64,000 nt of DNA, from NCBI RefSeq assembly GCF_001399455.2, contig NZ_LLEI02000019.1, positions 1 through 64,000 on the forward strand, written 5' to 3'. The notes under the pieces are model-generated. The model made no database searches and was not told where the DNA came from. It saw only the letters and a list, made by a program, of their open reading frames with translations. Positions 44,195 to 54,353 of the stretch are shown here, in pieces; position 1 is the stretch's first letter; the number at the start of each line of letters is the position of its first letter. Origin of the DNA: Vibrio bivalvicida. Lineage in GTDB: Bacteria; Pseudomonadota; Gammaproteobacteria; Enterobacterales; Vibrionaceae. Both the position numbers and the translations under genes were made by a program.

Positions 44195-46816
44195 TCAAGG
44201 TGCTAGTTCTGCGACGTTTTTTATTAGTTTGTCTCTGAGTTCTTGCTGTTGCTCTTCACTCAATTTGCCACCATTTTCACTGGTGATAATAAATAGATCC
44301 TCGGCGCGTTCGCCGATAGTGGTAATTTTAGCGGCATGGAGGTGAACCCCCGAATCAGCGAAGGTGGCGCCGACTGTAGCGAGCAAGCCTGGGGTATCAA
44401 GAGCGACAAACTCTAGCAAGGTGCGTTTCTTACTCTTGGTCGGTAGGAAGTCAACCTTCGTGTTGACCTTAAAGTGCTGTAAATTTCGCGGCACACGTCG
44501 GGTCTTGATTTTGGTTGGGCGTCCGTCTTCCAAAACGTGAGCAAGATGCTTGATAACTGCTTTGTGTCGACTTTCATCGACAACATCGCCATTTTGGTCC
44601 AGCACCATAAAGGTATCGAGCACATAGCCATCTTTACTGGTCATAACTTGGGCGTCGTGAACGTTAAAGTTCCTGCGGTCAAGCTCTGCTACCACACTCG
44701 CAAACAGGGCATGTTGGTCTTTGCTGTAAACAAAAACTTCAGTGCCGCCGCGGGTGGCTTTTTTCGATATTAAGATCAACGGCTGTGAGTGGTCTTGATG
44801 ACGCAATAGGTGTGCACAGTGCCAAGCAATTTGTTTATGGGTATGGCGTAAGAAGTAGTCGGCTTTAAACCTTTGCCAAAGAACTTCAATTTCTCGTGAG
44901 TTAAAGCCTTCTTTGCGCAGCAGGGCTGAAGCAAGATGTTGGTTATGACGAATACGCTCTCTGACGTCGACGGGGTTCTCTAACCCGCGGCGCAGAGCAC
45001 GCTGAGTGGAATAGTACAGCTCAGCAAGCAAGGTACGCTTCCAACTGTTCCACAACTCAGGGTTTGTCGCGCAGATATCGGCAACGGTTAAACAGACCAG
45101 ATACTCTAAGTACTCTTCGTCGCGCACTTGTTTCGCAAACTCGGTGATCACTTCTGGATCGTAGATATCACGTCTCTGTGCGGTGACAGACATCAGTAAG
45201 TGATGTCTTACTAACCATGCGACCAGCTTAGCTTCTGGCTTCGATAAGCCATGTTCGATACAGAAATCGTAAGCTTCACCTTCACCAATCACAGAGTGAT
45301 CACCACCTCGACCTTTACCTATATCGTGGAAAATAGCGGCGATGATGAGCAACTCTTTCTTGTGAATACGCGGATATACCTCGCAACAGATAGGGTGCTT
45401 GCCATGATTACTAGGATCACTAAAGGTATTGATGTGTTTTAACAACCTCACACTATGCTCATCAACGGTGTAAACGTGGAACAGGTCAAACTGCATCTGA
45501 CCGACGATTTGGCTCCACTGTGGGAGGTAAGCCGCCAAGACACCAAGTTTGTGCATCAAGCTAAAGGCTTTGTGCAGCGCATTTGGGTGTCGGCATAGAT
45601 CGAGGAATTTCTCTCTTGCTTCAGGAATGGTATGCAGAAACTTATTCAGTCGTCGGCGTGCGGTACGCAATTGGCGCATTGTCGGCGGCGCTACGCCCTC
45701 AATGGTAGAGTCATTGGCAATATGCAGGAACATATCCAAAATCGTTTCAGGGCGAGCTTGGAATAGTGCAGGCTTACGAGCTTCGATCAAGTGCCCTCTG
45801 CGTTGGAAGTCGTCACTGAGGATTTCTGGATCTGCTTCAATGCCATTGTTGAGGATCGCTTGATCAAACAGCTTAAGCAGCATCTTGTTTAGCTCAGCAA
45901 CGCGACGAAGAGTGCGGTAGAACTCCTTCATCATCATCTCGACACCACGATTGCCTTCACCCGAATAGCCTAAGTTCTCCGCTACCTGTGTTTGGTGAGC
46001 AAATGTGAGTCGGTTGTCATAGCGTTTTAGTTCTATGTGTAGGGCGAAACGAACTCGCCATAGGAAGTCCTGACATTCGACCAGTTCACGGTACTCTGCG
46101 TCGGTAAGGAAGCCGTATTGGCTCATCTCAAGTAGAGAGGTCGCCCCAAAATGGCGACGAGCAACCCAACTCAGGGTATGTATATCTCTTAAACCACCAG
46201 GGGTGGACTTTATGTCAGGTTCTAAATTGTAGGTGGTATCATGGAATCGCGCGTGGCGGTCGCGTTGCTCTTGTACTTTTGCTTTGTAGAAGACTTCACT
46301 GGGCCAGAATGACTCGGAGTGAATAACCCCCCTTAGTTGGTGGAAGGTATCTTCACAGCCACACAGTAGCCGGGCTTCTTGTAGGTTTGTGGCAACGGTA
46401 AGGTCGTCTTTACCAATAGCTGCACACTCTTCGACACTTCGAACCGCGTGACCTACCTCCAAGCGTAAATCCCACAGTAAGGTAATGAACTCACTTACTT
46501 TACCCGCAAGTGACTCAGGAAGAGTCTTACGCGAAACGACGAGAATATCGATATCCGACAGAGGATGTAGCTCTCCTCGGCCATATCCGCCTACCGCGAC
46601 GAGACTGATGTTTGGTAAGTTAGCGAAACCGAAATGGTCCCATAGGCGGTTGAGCAGCAAATCAATATACTCCGCTCTACCTAAGACTAAATCAGTCACT
46701 GGGTGGTGAGCGAGGAACTCTTGTTTTTGATAATTAGCAAAGTGTTCGAGTTGGCTTTTTAGCTCGCTAATCGAAATCTGGGTGTCTTTAAACGTGAGTG
46801 GTGATTGAAAGGGCAT
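44195..46816 (-). CDS. glnD: Bifunctional PII uridylyltransferase/uridylyl-removing enzyme
   Basis: An 873-residue nitrogen sensor that uridylylates PII when glutamine is low and reverses this when it is high. The nucleotidyltransferase motif is GGYGRGELHPLSDIDILVV with Asp88 and Asp90; the HD hydrolase has AAIFHDIGKGRGGDHS; and two ACT domains fill the last ~200 residues (FVYSKDQHALFASVVAELDRR and LLEFVALDTPGLLATVGATFA). All domains are intact. It is downstream of map, separated by a terminator, as in E. coli. Confidence 0.97.
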   Translation of the reverse strand: MPFQSPLTFKDTQISISELKSQLEHFANYQKQEFLAHHPVTDLVLGRAEYIDLLLNRLWDHFGFANLPNISLVAVGGYGRGELHPLSDIDILVVSRKTLPESLAGKVSEFITLLWDLRLEVGHAVRSVEECAAIGKDDLTVATNLQEARLLCGCEDTFHQLRGVIHSESFWPSEVFYKAKVQEQRDRHARFHDTTYNLEPDIKSTPGGLRDIHTLSWVARRHFGATSLLEMSQYGFLTDAEYRELVECQDFLWRVRFALHIELKRYDNRLTFAHQTQVAENLGYSGEGNRGVEMMMKEFYRTLRRVAELNKMLLKLFDQAILNNGIEADPEILSDDFQRRGHLIEARKPALFQARPETILDMFLHIANDSTIEGVAPPTMRQLRTARRRLNKFLHTIPEAREKFLDLCRHPNALHKAFSLMHKLGVLAAYLPQWSQIVGQMQFDLFHVYTVDEHSVRLLKHINTFSDPSNHGKHPICCEVYPRIHKKELLIIAAIFHDIGKGRGGDHSVIGEGEAYDFCIEHGLSKPEAKLVAWLVRHHLLMSVTAQRRDIYDPEVITEFAKQVRDEEYLEYLVCLTVADICATNPELWNSWKRTLLAELYYSTQRALRRGLENPVDVRERIRHNQHLASALLRKEGFNSREIEVLWQRFKADYFLRHTHKQIAWHCAHLLRHQDHSQPLILISKKATRGGTEVFVYSKDQHALFASVVAELDRRNFNVHDAQVMTSKDGYVLDTFMVLDQNGDVVDESRHKAVIKHLAHVLEDGRPTKIKTRRVPRNLQHFKVNTKVDFLPTKSKKRTLLEFVALDTPGLLATVGATFADSGVHLHAAKITTIGERAEDLFIITSENGGKLSEEQQQELRDKLIKNVAELAP

Positions 46817-46873
46817 ACAGCGAATCCATGCAAAATAGTCCTATAGAGAACTAATCTAACAAAATGGTGCCAA

Positions 46874-46905
46874 TAAAAAAATATCCCCGACGAAGCGGGG
46901 ATATT
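46874..46905 (-). terminator. Terminator between map and glnD
   Basis: AATATCCCCG pairs with CGGGGATATT; the T run is on the minus strand, so it acts on map transcription before glnD. Confidence 0.9.
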
Positions 46906-46920
46906 GTAGGCTGATTTTGA

Positions 46921-47799
46921 TTAAGCGTTGCTCATCATTCGTGGAATGGTATCGTCGCTACGTAATGTTAAAACTTCACAACCTGTCTTGGTAACCAAGA
47001 TGGTGTGCTCATACTGCGCCGATTTTTTGTTATCGCCTGTGTATACCGTCCAGTCGTCTTCTGCATCGACGGTAACACCAAACTTGCCTGCATTAATCAT
47101 AGGTTCGATAGTAAAACACATGCCTTCTTTTAAAACGCGGCGATCTTGGTTCTTGTAGTGCACGATCTGCGGCTCTTCATGGAACTCATTGCCAATGCCG
47201 TGACCACAGAAATCTTTGACAATAGAGAACTTGTTGCGTGGGTTCTTTTTGTTGTTCTCTTTGATGTACTTTTCAATTGACGTGCCGATATCACCTACGG
47301 TCGCGCCTGGTTTCACCTTACGCATACCCACGTAAAGAGCTTCTTGAGTTACCATACATAGGCGTTTGTCTGCCGGTGAAACATCACCAACAAAGAACAT
47401 TTTTGATGTGTCACCATGGTAGCCTTCCGGGCGTACTGACAGGTCCGCATTAGTATCATTCGGGATAATTACTGTGATATCAACATTAATGATATCGCCG
47501 TTTTTTAGTACCGCAGGTTTCACTTGGCCGTTGCTACCCACTTCGTCTGCAGAGGCGGGAATACCATGACAGACGATATGGTTGATTGAAGTACAGATTG
47601 ATTTTGGAAATCCGTGGTAATCAAGTGGGGCAGAGTATGCACCTTTTTCAATCCCGTAGTCGTGACAAATCTGATTCAATTCGTCTGTTGTCACCCCCTC
47701 TTTGATGTGAGGTTCGATCATCTCTAGGATCTCTGCGGCCAAAGCGCCCGCTACTCGCATACGTTCGATTTCTTCAGCTGTTTTAATCTTGATTGACAT
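46921..47799 (-). CDS. map: Methionine aminopeptidase, type I
   Basis: A 292-residue metalloenzyme that removes the initiator methionine. Metal ligands lie in NVDITVI (Asp), GDTSKMFFVG (Asp), FCGHGIGNEFHEEP (His) and CFTIEPMIN (Glu), plus the last Glu in AQYEHTILVT. It is longer than E. coli Map (264), mostly because of inserts and a C-terminal tail ending DDTIPRMMSNA. It is divergent from rpsB with a 350-bp intergenic region that includes a Fur-like box. Confidence 0.95.
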   Translation of the reverse strand: MSIKIKTAEEIERMRVAGALAAEILEMIEPHIKEGVTTDELNQICHDYGIEKGAYSAPLDYHGFPKSICTSINHIVCHGIPASADEVGSNGQVKPAVLKNGDIINVDITVIIPNDTNADLSVRPEGYHGDTSKMFFVGDVSPADKRLCMVTQEALYVGMRKVKPGATVGDIGTSIEKYIKENNKKNPRNKFSIVKDFCGHGIGNEFHEEPQIVHYKNQDRRVLKEGMCFTIEPMINAGKFGVTVDAEDDWTVYTGDNKKSAQYEHTILVTKTGCEVLTLRSDDTIPRMMSNA

Positions 47800-47865
47800 T
47801 GGCTTTCTCTACTTATTTGGTTGCACTCTGAGGCGCCGAATGGGCGCATTCTAGCAGGAACGCCT

Positions 47866-47884
47866 CATAATGAGAATGATTCTT
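47866..47884. promoter_or_regulatory. Fur-like box between map and rpsB
   Basis: The 19-mer CATAATGAGAATGATTCTT matches GATAATGATAATCATTATC at 14 positions and the 7-1-7 core TGAGAAT-G-ATTCTTC at most bases. It lies 67 bp before map. Confidence 0.35.
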
Positions 47885-47960
47885 CTAATAGGTTTAAGGC
47901 CGGGTTTAGTGTATTTTGCTACAGTGCAGAGCGTTTTTTACTAGCCACCAAGGGTAAAAA

Positions 47961-47971
47961 TATGGTATAAA
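47961..47971 (+). promoter_or_regulatory. Probable rpsB promoter with GC-rich discriminator
   Basis: TATGGTATAAA includes two overlapping -10 candidates followed by GCGCGCC, the kind of discriminator used for growth-rate (ppGpp) control. The -35 is weak (TTTACT, 47937-47942). Confidence 0.5.
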
Positions 47972-48069
47972 GCGCGCCGGAAATGTGGTCAGTTTTCTTT
48001 GCTTAATAAATTATTGAGTGGCGAAGCTTATTACTTCCAACTAACTTTTATCTTTAAATCACACACATT

Positions 48070-48150
48070 CCGTCACATATTCCGGGGTGCTGGGCAGAAG
48101 CCTAGTCGGAGTTATGGGGGATGTGGAGGCCTAACCCCATAGAGGATTTT
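48070..48150 (+). ncRNA. rpsB leader (autoregulatory 5' UTR)
   Basis: The leader contains GGGGTGCTGGGC...AGTCGGAGTTATGGGG and a stem TATGGGG...CCCCATA (48113-48141) just before the RBS AGAGGAT. Leaders like this are conserved upstream of gammaproteobacterial rpsB and allow S2 to repress its own synthesis. Confidence 0.65.
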
Positions 48151-48153
48151 AAA

Positions 48154-48882
48154 ATGGCAACTGTATCAATGCGCGATATGCTAAAAGCTGGTGTTCACTT
48201 TGGTCACCAAACTCGTTACTGGAACCCAAAAATGAAGCCATTCATCTTTGGTGCTCGTAACAAGGTTCATATCATCAACCTAGAAAAAACTGTACCAATG
48301 TTCAACGACGCTCTAGCTGAACTAGCTAAAGTTGGCGAGAAGAAAGGTAAAGTTCTATTCGTAGGTACTAAGCGCGCTGCATCTGAAGCTGTTAAAGAAG
48401 CTGCAATCGCAAGCAACCAGTTTTACGTAAACAACCGCTGGTTAGGCGGTATGCTTACAAACTACAAAACTGTTCGTCAGTCAATCAAGCGTCTAAAAGA
48501 ACTTGAAGCTCAAGCTCAAGACGGTACTTTTGACAAACTAACTAAGAAAGAAGCTCTAATGCGCACTCGTGAAATGGAGAAGCTAGAGAAATCTCTTGGT
48601 GGTATCAAAGATATGGGCGGCCTACCAGACGCTCTATTCGTAATCGATGCTGATCACGAACACATTGCGATTAAAGAAGCAAACAACCTAGGTATTCCAG
48701 TTTACGCTGTAGTAGATACTAACTCTAACCCAGACGGCGTTGACTACATCATCCCAGGTAACGACGATGCGATCCGTGCAGTTCAGCTTTACCTAAACGC
48801 TGCTGCAACTTCAGTAACTGAAGGTCGTAACAAAGACGTAGCGGTAGCTGCTGAAAAAGATGGTTTCGTAGAAGCTGAATAA
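48154..48882 (+). CDS. rpsB: 30S ribosomal protein S2
   Basis: A 242-residue ribosomal protein required for joining S1 to the small subunit. [33 protein letters not shown] is the standard N-terminus, followed by [11 protein letters not shown] and a coiled-coil insert (about 105-150). An earlier ATG at 48121 lies in the leader and is not used. It is followed by an internal terminator before tsf. Confidence 0.98.
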   Translation: MATVSMRDMLKAGVHFGHQTRYWNPKMKPFIFGARNKVHIINLEKTVPMFNDALAELAKVGEKKGKVLFVGTKRAASEAVKEAAIASNQFYVNNRWLGGMLTNYKTVRQSIKRLKELEAQAQDGTFDKLTKKEALMRTREMEKLEKSLGGIKDMGGLPDALFVIDADHEHIAIKEANNLGIPVYAVVDTNSNPDGVDYIIPGNDDAIRAVQLYLNAAATSVTEGRNKDVAVAAEKDGFVEAE

Positions 48883-48951
48883 TAGCGGCTCCGAGTCACA
48901 CTTAGATTATGTGCAACTTAGTTGTCGCATAAACTGAGTTATAGTTATCAG

Positions 48952-48982
48952 CAGGGGCCGAAAATGTAGGCCCCTGTTTTTT
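48952..48982 (+). terminator. Terminator/attenuator between rpsB and tsf
   Basis: CAGGGGCC pairs with GGCCCCTG around a 9-base loop and is followed by T6. The position is conserved with E. coli, where it reduces but does not abolish tsf expression. Confidence 0.9.
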
Positions 48983-49013
48983 ACCAAATACAGAATCAAC
49001 TGAGGAATAGAGA

Positions 49014-49856
49014 ATGGCTGTTACTGCTGCTCTAGTTAAAGAACTGCGCGAACGTACTGGCGCGGGCATGATGGAATGTAAGAAAGCGCTTGTTGAAGCA
49101 AACGCTGACATCGAACTAGCAATCGAAAACATGCGTAAATCAGGTGCTGCTAAAGCTGCTAAAAAAGCAGGTAACGTAGCTGCTGAAGGCGCAATCATCA
49201 TCAAAGAAGAAAATGGTGTTGCTGTTCTTCTTGAAGTTAACTGCCAAACTGACTTTGTTGCTAAAGATGGTAACTTCACTGCATTTGCAGAGAAAGTTGC
49301 AGCAGACGCTCTTGCATCTAAAGCTTCTGTTGCAGAGCTAGTGGCTAAATTCGAAGAAGAGCGTATTGCTCTAGTTGCTAAGATCGGTGAAAACATCAAC
49401 ATCCGTCGCGTTCAATACGTTGAAGGTACTGCTATTGCTTCTTACCGTCACGGCGAGAAGATCGGTGTAGTTGTTGCTGGTGAAGGCGATGCTGAAACTC
49501 TTAAGCACGTTGCAATGCACGTTGCTGCTTCTAAGCCAGAGTACGTTAACCCAGAAGACGTGCCAGCTGACGTAGTCGCTAAAGAGAAAGAAGTTCAAGT
49601 TGAAATTGCTATGAACGAAGGCAAGCCTGCTGAGATCGCAGAGAAAATGGTTGTTGGCCGTATGAAGAAATTCACGGGCGAAATCTCTCTAACTGGTCAA
49701 GCATTCATCATGGAGCCTAAGAAATCTGTAGGCGAAATGCTGAAAGAGAAAGGCGCTTCTGTTGCTACATTCGTTCGCCTAGAAGTAGGTGAAGGTATCG
49801 AGAAAGCAGAAGAAATGAGCTTCGCTGAAGAAGTCGCTGCTGCTCAAAAAGGTTAA
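49014..49856 (+). CDS. tsf: Elongation factor Ts
   Basis: A 280-residue guanine nucleotide exchange factor for EF-Tu. The N-terminal UBA-like domain starts [25 protein letters not shown], and the nucleotide-displacing loop CQTDFVAKD is intact. Length matches E. coli (283). It shares the rpsB promoter by read-through. Confidence 0.98.
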   Translation: MAVTAALVKELRERTGAGMMECKKALVEANADIELAIENMRKSGAAKAAKKAGNVAAEGAIIIKEENGVAVLLEVNCQTDFVAKDGNFTAFAEKVAADALASKASVAELVAKFEEERIALVAKIGENINIRRVQYVEGTAIASYRHGEKIGVVVAGEGDAETLKHVAMHVAASKPEYVNPEDVPADVVAKEKEVQVEIAMNEGKPAEIAEKMVVGRMKKFTGEISLTGQAFIMEPKKSVGEMLKEKGASVATFVRLEVGEGIEKAEEMSFAEEVAAAQKG

Positions 49857-49880
49857 TCCTTAGAGATACGCACAAAGTTT

Positions 49881-49908
49881 AGACCGTAGCCAAGGCTGCG
49901 GTCTTTTT
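49881..49908 (+). terminator. Terminator after tsf
   Basis: AGACCGTAGCC pairs with GGCTGCGGTCT (one wobble) around AA, then T5. Confidence 0.9.
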
Positions 49909-50006
49909 ACGACTAACGGACAATCGTTTAGCCGTGATGGATGTAGACTTTTGAAGTCTCAATCCATGACTGTTAATCAACAACTCTCTTTTGGAAGGTA
50001 AACTCC

Positions 50007-50738
50007 ATGACTACGAACCCTAAACCAGCGTATCAACGTATTCTGTTAAAACTGAGTGGCGAAGCTCTTCAAGGAGAAGATGGTTTCGGCATTGATCCTG
50101 CGGTTCTTGATCGTATGGCCCAAGAAGTAAAAGAGCTGGTTGAACTTGGTGTTCAAGTTGGTGTGGTTATCGGTGGTGGTAACCTTTTCCGTGGTGCCGG
50201 TCTTGCTGAAGCTGGTATGAACCGTGTTGTCGGTGACCACATGGGGATGCTAGCAACGGTAATGAATGGTCTAGCGATGCGTGATGCCCTGCACCGTGCT
50301 TATGTAAACGCTCGCGTAATGTCTGCAATTCCTCTTAAGGGTGTGTGTGACGACTACAACTGGGCAGATGCAATTCGCGAACTACGTCAAGGCCGTGTGG
50401 TTATCTTCTCTGCAGGTACGGGGAACCCATTTTTTACCACTGACTCTGCTGCATGTTTGCGCGGAATTGAGATTGAAGCGGATGTAGTTCTAAAAGCGAC
50501 AAAAGTTGATGGTGTATTTACCGCAGACCCAGTAGCAAACCCAGACGCAGAGCTGTATGATAAGCTTTCATTCAATGCTGTTCTTGAAAAAGAACTAAAA
50601 GTAATGGATTTGGCAGCATTTACATTGGCACGTGACCACAAAATGCCAATCCGTGTATTCAATATGAATAAGCCAGGCGCACTACGTCGCGTGGTTATGG
50701 GTGAAGCAGAAGGCACGCTGATCAGCGACGCTGAGTAA
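50007..50738 (+). CDS. pyrH: Uridylate kinase
   Basis: A 243-residue UMP kinase of the amino acid kinase fold, allosterically activated by GTP in enterobacteria. [49 protein letters not shown] and [12 protein letters not shown] are present. It lies in the conserved tsf-pyrH-frr order, with frr 101 bp downstream. Confidence 0.97.
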   Translation: MTTNPKPAYQRILLKLSGEALQGEDGFGIDPAVLDRMAQEVKELVELGVQVGVVIGGGNLFRGAGLAEAGMNRVVGDHMGMLATVMNGLAMRDALHRAYVNARVMSAIPLKGVCDDYNWADAIRELRQGRVVIFSAGTGNPFFTTDSAACLRGIEIEADVVLKATKVDGVFTADPVANPDAELYDKLSFNAVLEKELKVMDLAAFTLARDHKMPIRVFNMNKPGALRRVVMGEAEGTLISDAE

Positions 50739-50839
50739 TTCTTATCGCCGCAGTATAAATGAATTGTACTGCGGTATTGCCTTTTGAAAACTCCCGATTA
50801 AGCTTTCTTCAAGAAAGATTTACACATTAAGGTGATATT

Positions 50840-51397
50840 GTGATTAACGAAATCAAACAAGACGCTCAAGAGCGCATGGATAAAAGCGTAGAAGCGCTAA
50901 AAAACAACCTTTCTAAAGTTCGCACAGGCCGTGCACACCCAAGTCTACTGTCTGGAATCTCTGTGGAGTACTACGGTGCGCCAACGCCTCTAAACCAGGT
51001 TGCGAACGTAGTCGCTGAAGATGCTCGTACACTGGCAATCACGGTATTTGATAAAGAGCTAACACAAAAAGTTGAAAAAGCGATCATGATGTCTGACCTA
51101 GGTCTAAACCCTATGTCCGCTGGTACTATCATTCGTGTACCACTTCCACCGCTAACGGAAGAGCGTCGTAAAGACCTAGTTAAAATCGTACGTGGTGAAG
51201 CTGAAGGCGGCCGTGTTGCGATTCGTAACATTCGTCGTGACGCTAACGGTGATCTCAAAACGCTACTAAAAGACAAAGAAATTTCTGAAGACGAAGATCG
51301 TAAAGGTCAAGAAGAGATTCAGAAAATTACTGATGCAGCTGTGAAACAAGTTGATGAAGTGTTAGCAGCGAAAGAAAAAGAGTTGATGGAAGTCTAA
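50840..51397 (+). CDS. frr: Ribosome recycling factor
   Basis: A 185-residue two-domain protein that, with EF-G, splits post-termination ribosomes. The pattern [26 protein letters not shown] and [21 protein letters not shown] is diagnostic. The length equals E. coli RRF. An ATTAAGGTGATATT stretch gives the RBS, and the reading starts at GTG. A strong terminator follows. Confidence 0.97.
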   Translation: MINEIKQDAQERMDKSVEALKNNLSKVRTGRAHPSLLSGISVEYYGAPTPLNQVANVVAEDARTLAITVFDKELTQKVEKAIMMSDLGLNPMSAGTIIRVPLPPLTEERRKDLVKIVRGEAEGGRVAIRNIRRDANGDLKTLLKDKEISEDEDRKGQEEIQKITDAAVKQVDEVLAAKEKELMEV

Positions 51398-51422
51398 TTC
51401 TCCATAAACTTTCTCAATAAAG

Positions 51423-51452
51423 AGCGCTGTGCTCGCAGCACAGCGCTTTTTT
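51423..51452 (+). terminator. Terminator after frr
   Basis: AGCGCTGTGCT pairs perfectly with AGCACAGCGCT around CGC, then T6. Confidence 0.95.
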
Positions 51453-51493
51453 ATGCTACTCTCTGTCCCCTGCTGATTATTCATCAACGTCTT

Positions 51494-52249
51494 ATGCAAA
51501 ACTCACAACTCTCTCCTGATTTACTCCCGAAACATATCGCAATCATCATGGATGGCAATGGTCGTTGGGCCAAAGCACAAGGTAAGCCACGTGTCTTTGG
51601 GCATAAGAACGGTGTTGCTGCCGTACGTAAAACGATTTCAACTTCTGCAAAGCTAGGTATCAAAGCCGTTACCTTGTTTGCGTTTAGCAGTGAAAACTGG
51701 CGACGACCTGAAGAGGAAGTCGGTGTGTTGATGGAGCTATTTATTACCGTACTTTCAACTGAAGTAAAAAAACTGCATAAGAACAACTTACGCTTACGTA
51801 TTATTGGTGATACGTCGCGCTTTAACGAGCGTTTGCAAAAGAAGATTGCACAGGCTGAAGCTTTGACCGAAGGCAATTCAGGCATGGTCATCAATATCGC
51901 AGCTAATTATGGCGGTAAGTGGGATATTATGCAGGCGACGAAAGCAATTTCAGCTAAGGTTGCCGCAGGTGAGTTGAATCAAGATGATATTAGCGAAGAG
52001 CTAATCACCAAGCATCTCACTATGGCAGATTTACCTGAAGTTGATTTGATGATTCGAACCAGTGGAGAATGCCGCATCAGTAACTTTATGTTGTGGCAGA
52101 TGGCTTACGCTGAAATGTACTTCACTCCGATTTACTGGCCAGAGTTCGATGAAAATAGCTTGATTGAAGCCGTAACTTGGTTTGTAAACCGTGAGCGCCG
52201 TTTTGGTTGCACAGGTGAACAAGTTAAAGCTCTGATGGAAAGCGAATAA
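51494..52249 (+). CDS. uppS: Undecaprenyl diphosphate synthase
   Basis: A 251-residue cis-prenyltransferase that makes the C55 lipid carrier for peptidoglycan and O-antigen. [17 protein letters not shown] holds the catalytic Asp20; [11 protein letters not shown] and [20 protein letters not shown] are the other conserved regions. It begins the uppS-cdsA-dxr-rseP-bamA series. Confidence 0.97.
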   Translation: MQNSQLSPDLLPKHIAIIMDGNGRWAKAQGKPRVFGHKNGVAAVRKTISTSAKLGIKAVTLFAFSSENWRRPEEEVGVLMELFITVLSTEVKKLHKNNLRLRIIGDTSRFNERLQKKIAQAEALTEGNSGMVINIAANYGGKWDIMQATKAISAKVAAGELNQDDISEELITKHLTMADLPEVDLMIRTSGECRISNFMLWQMAYAEMYFTPIYWPEFDENSLIEAVTWFVNRERRFGCTGEQVKALMESE

Positions 52250-52260
52250 AGGATCAAAGC

Positions 52261-53103
52261 TTGAAACAAAGAATTATAACGGCGCTTATCTTAGCGCCAT
52301 TGGTAATATTAGGCATATTCAAACTTTCTCTACCTATGTTTATGGTCGCGATTGGCGCCGTAACGCTGATCGGGTTCTGGGAATGGACTCAATTTGTTGA
52401 TACATCGTCACGGATGTTCGCCCTGATTCCTACAGTGTTAGTCAGTGCTGTTACGGTATGGCTTGTACCGTCCGATACATTGAACCTAAATTTGGTCACC
52501 CAACCGCATTATATTATTCTAGGGATCGGTTGTATTTGGTGGTTAGTCGCGAGCGCACTTGCCATTACTTATCCTAAATCTTCTTCTCTATGGCAAAGTT
52601 CTAACTTTTTGCGTTATGGGTTCGGCATTTTAACTCTATTGCCATTCTTCTGGAGTGTGCTTCTTCTGCGTGCAGAAGGCATCGATGCAGACCCTTATCA
52701 CGGTGCTAAACTGGTCCTGTACGTTTGCTTCATTGTTTGGGCTGCAGATAGTGGTGCCTACTTCGCGGGTAAGAGCATGGGCAAGAATAAGATGGCTCCA
52801 TACGTTAGCCCAAATAAGACTATAGAAGGCCTAATTGGCGGAATTATTACTGCAATCCTAGTCGGCTGGGGAACGGCATTCTGGTTTGATATTCAATTTG
52901 CTAGCGGGTTTATTATGGTTGGTATCACTCTGGTGACGGTAGTGATTTCAGTGCTTGGTGATCTGGTTGAGAGCATGTTCAAGCGCGTAGCTGGTATAAA
53001 AGACAGTAGCAACATTATTCCAGGGCATGGCGGTGTACTTGACCGTATAGACAGTTTGACTGCCGCTTTCCCTGTGTTTGCATTCCTCTACTTCACATTT
53101 TAA
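52261..53103 (+). CDS. cdsA: Phosphatidate cytidylyltransferase
   Basis: A 280-residue inner-membrane enzyme that makes CDP-diacylglycerol from CTP and phosphatidate. Eight or so hydrophobic segments and the signature region GDLVESMFKRVAGIKDSS followed by PGHGGVLDRIDS are present. The start codon is TTG (MKQRIITALILAPLV), 11 bases after uppS, with AAAGGA upstream. Confidence 0.95.
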   Translation: MKQRIITALILAPLVILGIFKLSLPMFMVAIGAVTLIGFWEWTQFVDTSSRMFALIPTVLVSAVTVWLVPSDTLNLNLVTQPHYIILGIGCIWWLVASALAITYPKSSSLWQSSNFLRYGFGILTLLPFFWSVLLLRAEGIDADPYHGAKLVLYVCFIVWAADSGAYFAGKSMGKNKMAPYVSPNKTIEGLIGGIITAILVGWGTAFWFDIQFASGFIMVGITLVTVVISVLGDLVESMFKRVAGIKDSSNIIPGHGGVLDRIDSLTAAFPVFAFLYFTF

Positions 53104-53121
53104 GGCAAGCTTCGGCTTGCC
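53104..53121 (+). other. Intercistronic UUCG-type stem-loop between cdsA and dxr
   Basis: GGCAAGC-TTCG-GCTTGCC: a seven-bp stem closing a very stable tetraloop, one base after the cdsA stop codon and without a T run. It likely protects or marks the mRNA end rather than terminating. Confidence 0.65.
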
Positions 53122-53144
53122 CTATTCATTAATGGTTTGTTGCT

Positions 53145-54353
53145 ATGCGTAAGTTAACGATTTTAGGTGCGACTGGCTCAATTGGAGCAAGCACGTTCAA
53201 AGTCATTGAGCAAAACCCTGCAAAGTTCTCAGTAGTAGCGCTTGCTGCCGGGCAGAACGTCGACAAAATGCGTCAGCTGTGTCAGAAGTGGCAGCCTAAG
53301 TATGCAGTCATGGTTGATGAACAAGCTGCACTGAAACTAAAAGCTCAGTTAATCGAACTAAAAATTGGTACCGAAGTGAGAGCCGGTGTTGATGCCATGT
53401 GTGAGATTTCATCTTGCGATGAGGTTGATACCGTTATGGCAGCAATTGTTGGTGCTGCGGGTCTATTACCAACCATGGCGGCAGTAAAAGCAGGTAAACG
53501 CGTGCTGCTTGCAAACAAAGAAGCGCTGGTAATGTCTGGGCAACTGTTTATCGATGCGGTTGAAGAATATGGCGCTGAACTTCTCCCTGTAGACAGCGAG
53601 CATAATGCTATTTTTCAGTGTTTACCTAGTGAGGTACAAACTCATTTAGGCCGCTGTGATCTTACGCAACATGGGATTTCCAATATACTACTGACTGGCT
53701 CTGGTGGTCCTTTCCGCTACAGCGATATCAGCGCTTTAAGCGAAGTAACCCCGGAGCAAGCCATTGCTCACCCTAATTGGTCAATGGGGCCAAAGATTTC
53801 TGTTGACTCTGCGACCATGATGAACAAAGGGTTGGAGTATATTGAAGCGAAATGGTTGTTTAACACCTCTCGTGATCAGCTAAAAGTGCTCATTCACCCT
53901 CAATCAGTTATCCATTCTATGGTCCAATATCGAGATGGCTCCGTGTTGGCGCAAATGGGCGAGCCCGATATGGCAACACCAATCGCATTAACCCTGTCTT
54001 ATCCAGAGAGAGTTAAGGCAGGTGTCGCACCACTCGACTTTACTAAGGTAGGGGAGCTGACCTTTCTTGAGCCTGATCTTGCTCGTTACCCGTGCCTTAA
54101 GCTTGCGATTGACGCGTGTTACGAAGGGCAGCATGCAACCACTCTACTTAATGCAGCTAATGAAATTGCAGTCGATGCCTTTTTGAGTCATCGACTTAAG
54201 TTTACTGATATTGCAATAGTAAACGAACAAGTAGTTAGTAAACTTTGCGCCTCAGTCAGTCAGTCACATTGTGCTGACTTGGAAAGTATTCTTGAGCTAG
54301 ATAGAATAGCAAGAGAGTTAGCAGCCAATATCATAAGTGGACGTACACTATGA
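53145..54353 (+). CDS. dxr: 1-deoxy-D-xylulose-5-phosphate reductoisomerase
   Basis: A 402-residue enzyme of the MEP isoprenoid pathway, which supplies the precursors for UppS. The NADPH loop [12 protein letters not shown], the acidic metal site [12 protein letters not shown], and [30 protein letters not shown] and NAANEIAV are all intact. It ends by overlapping the rseP start (ATGA). Confidence 0.97.
   Translation: MRKLTILGATGSIGASTFKVIEQNPAKFSVVALAAGQNVDKMRQLCQKWQPKYAVMVDEQAALKLKAQLIELKIGTEVRAGVDAMCEISSCDEVDTVMAAIVGAAGLLPTMAAVKAGKRVLLANKEALVMSGQLFIDAVEEYGAELLPVDSEHNAIFQCLPSEVQTHLGRCDLTQHGISNILLTGSGGPFRYSDISALSEVTPEQAIAHPNWSMGPKISVDSATMMNKGLEYIEAKWLFNTSRDQLKVLIHPQSVIHSMVQYRDGSVLAQMGEPDMATPIALTLSYPERVKAGVAPLDFTKVGELTFLEPDLARYPCLKLAIDACYEGQHATTLLNAANEIAVDAFLSHRLKFTDIAIVNEQVVSKLCASVSQSHCADLESILELDRIARELAANIISGRTL

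Noticed and set aside
44537..46709. Several long plus-strand reading frames inside glnD
   Set aside because: They are antisense to an intact conserved gene, lack RBS and show no recognisable protein family.
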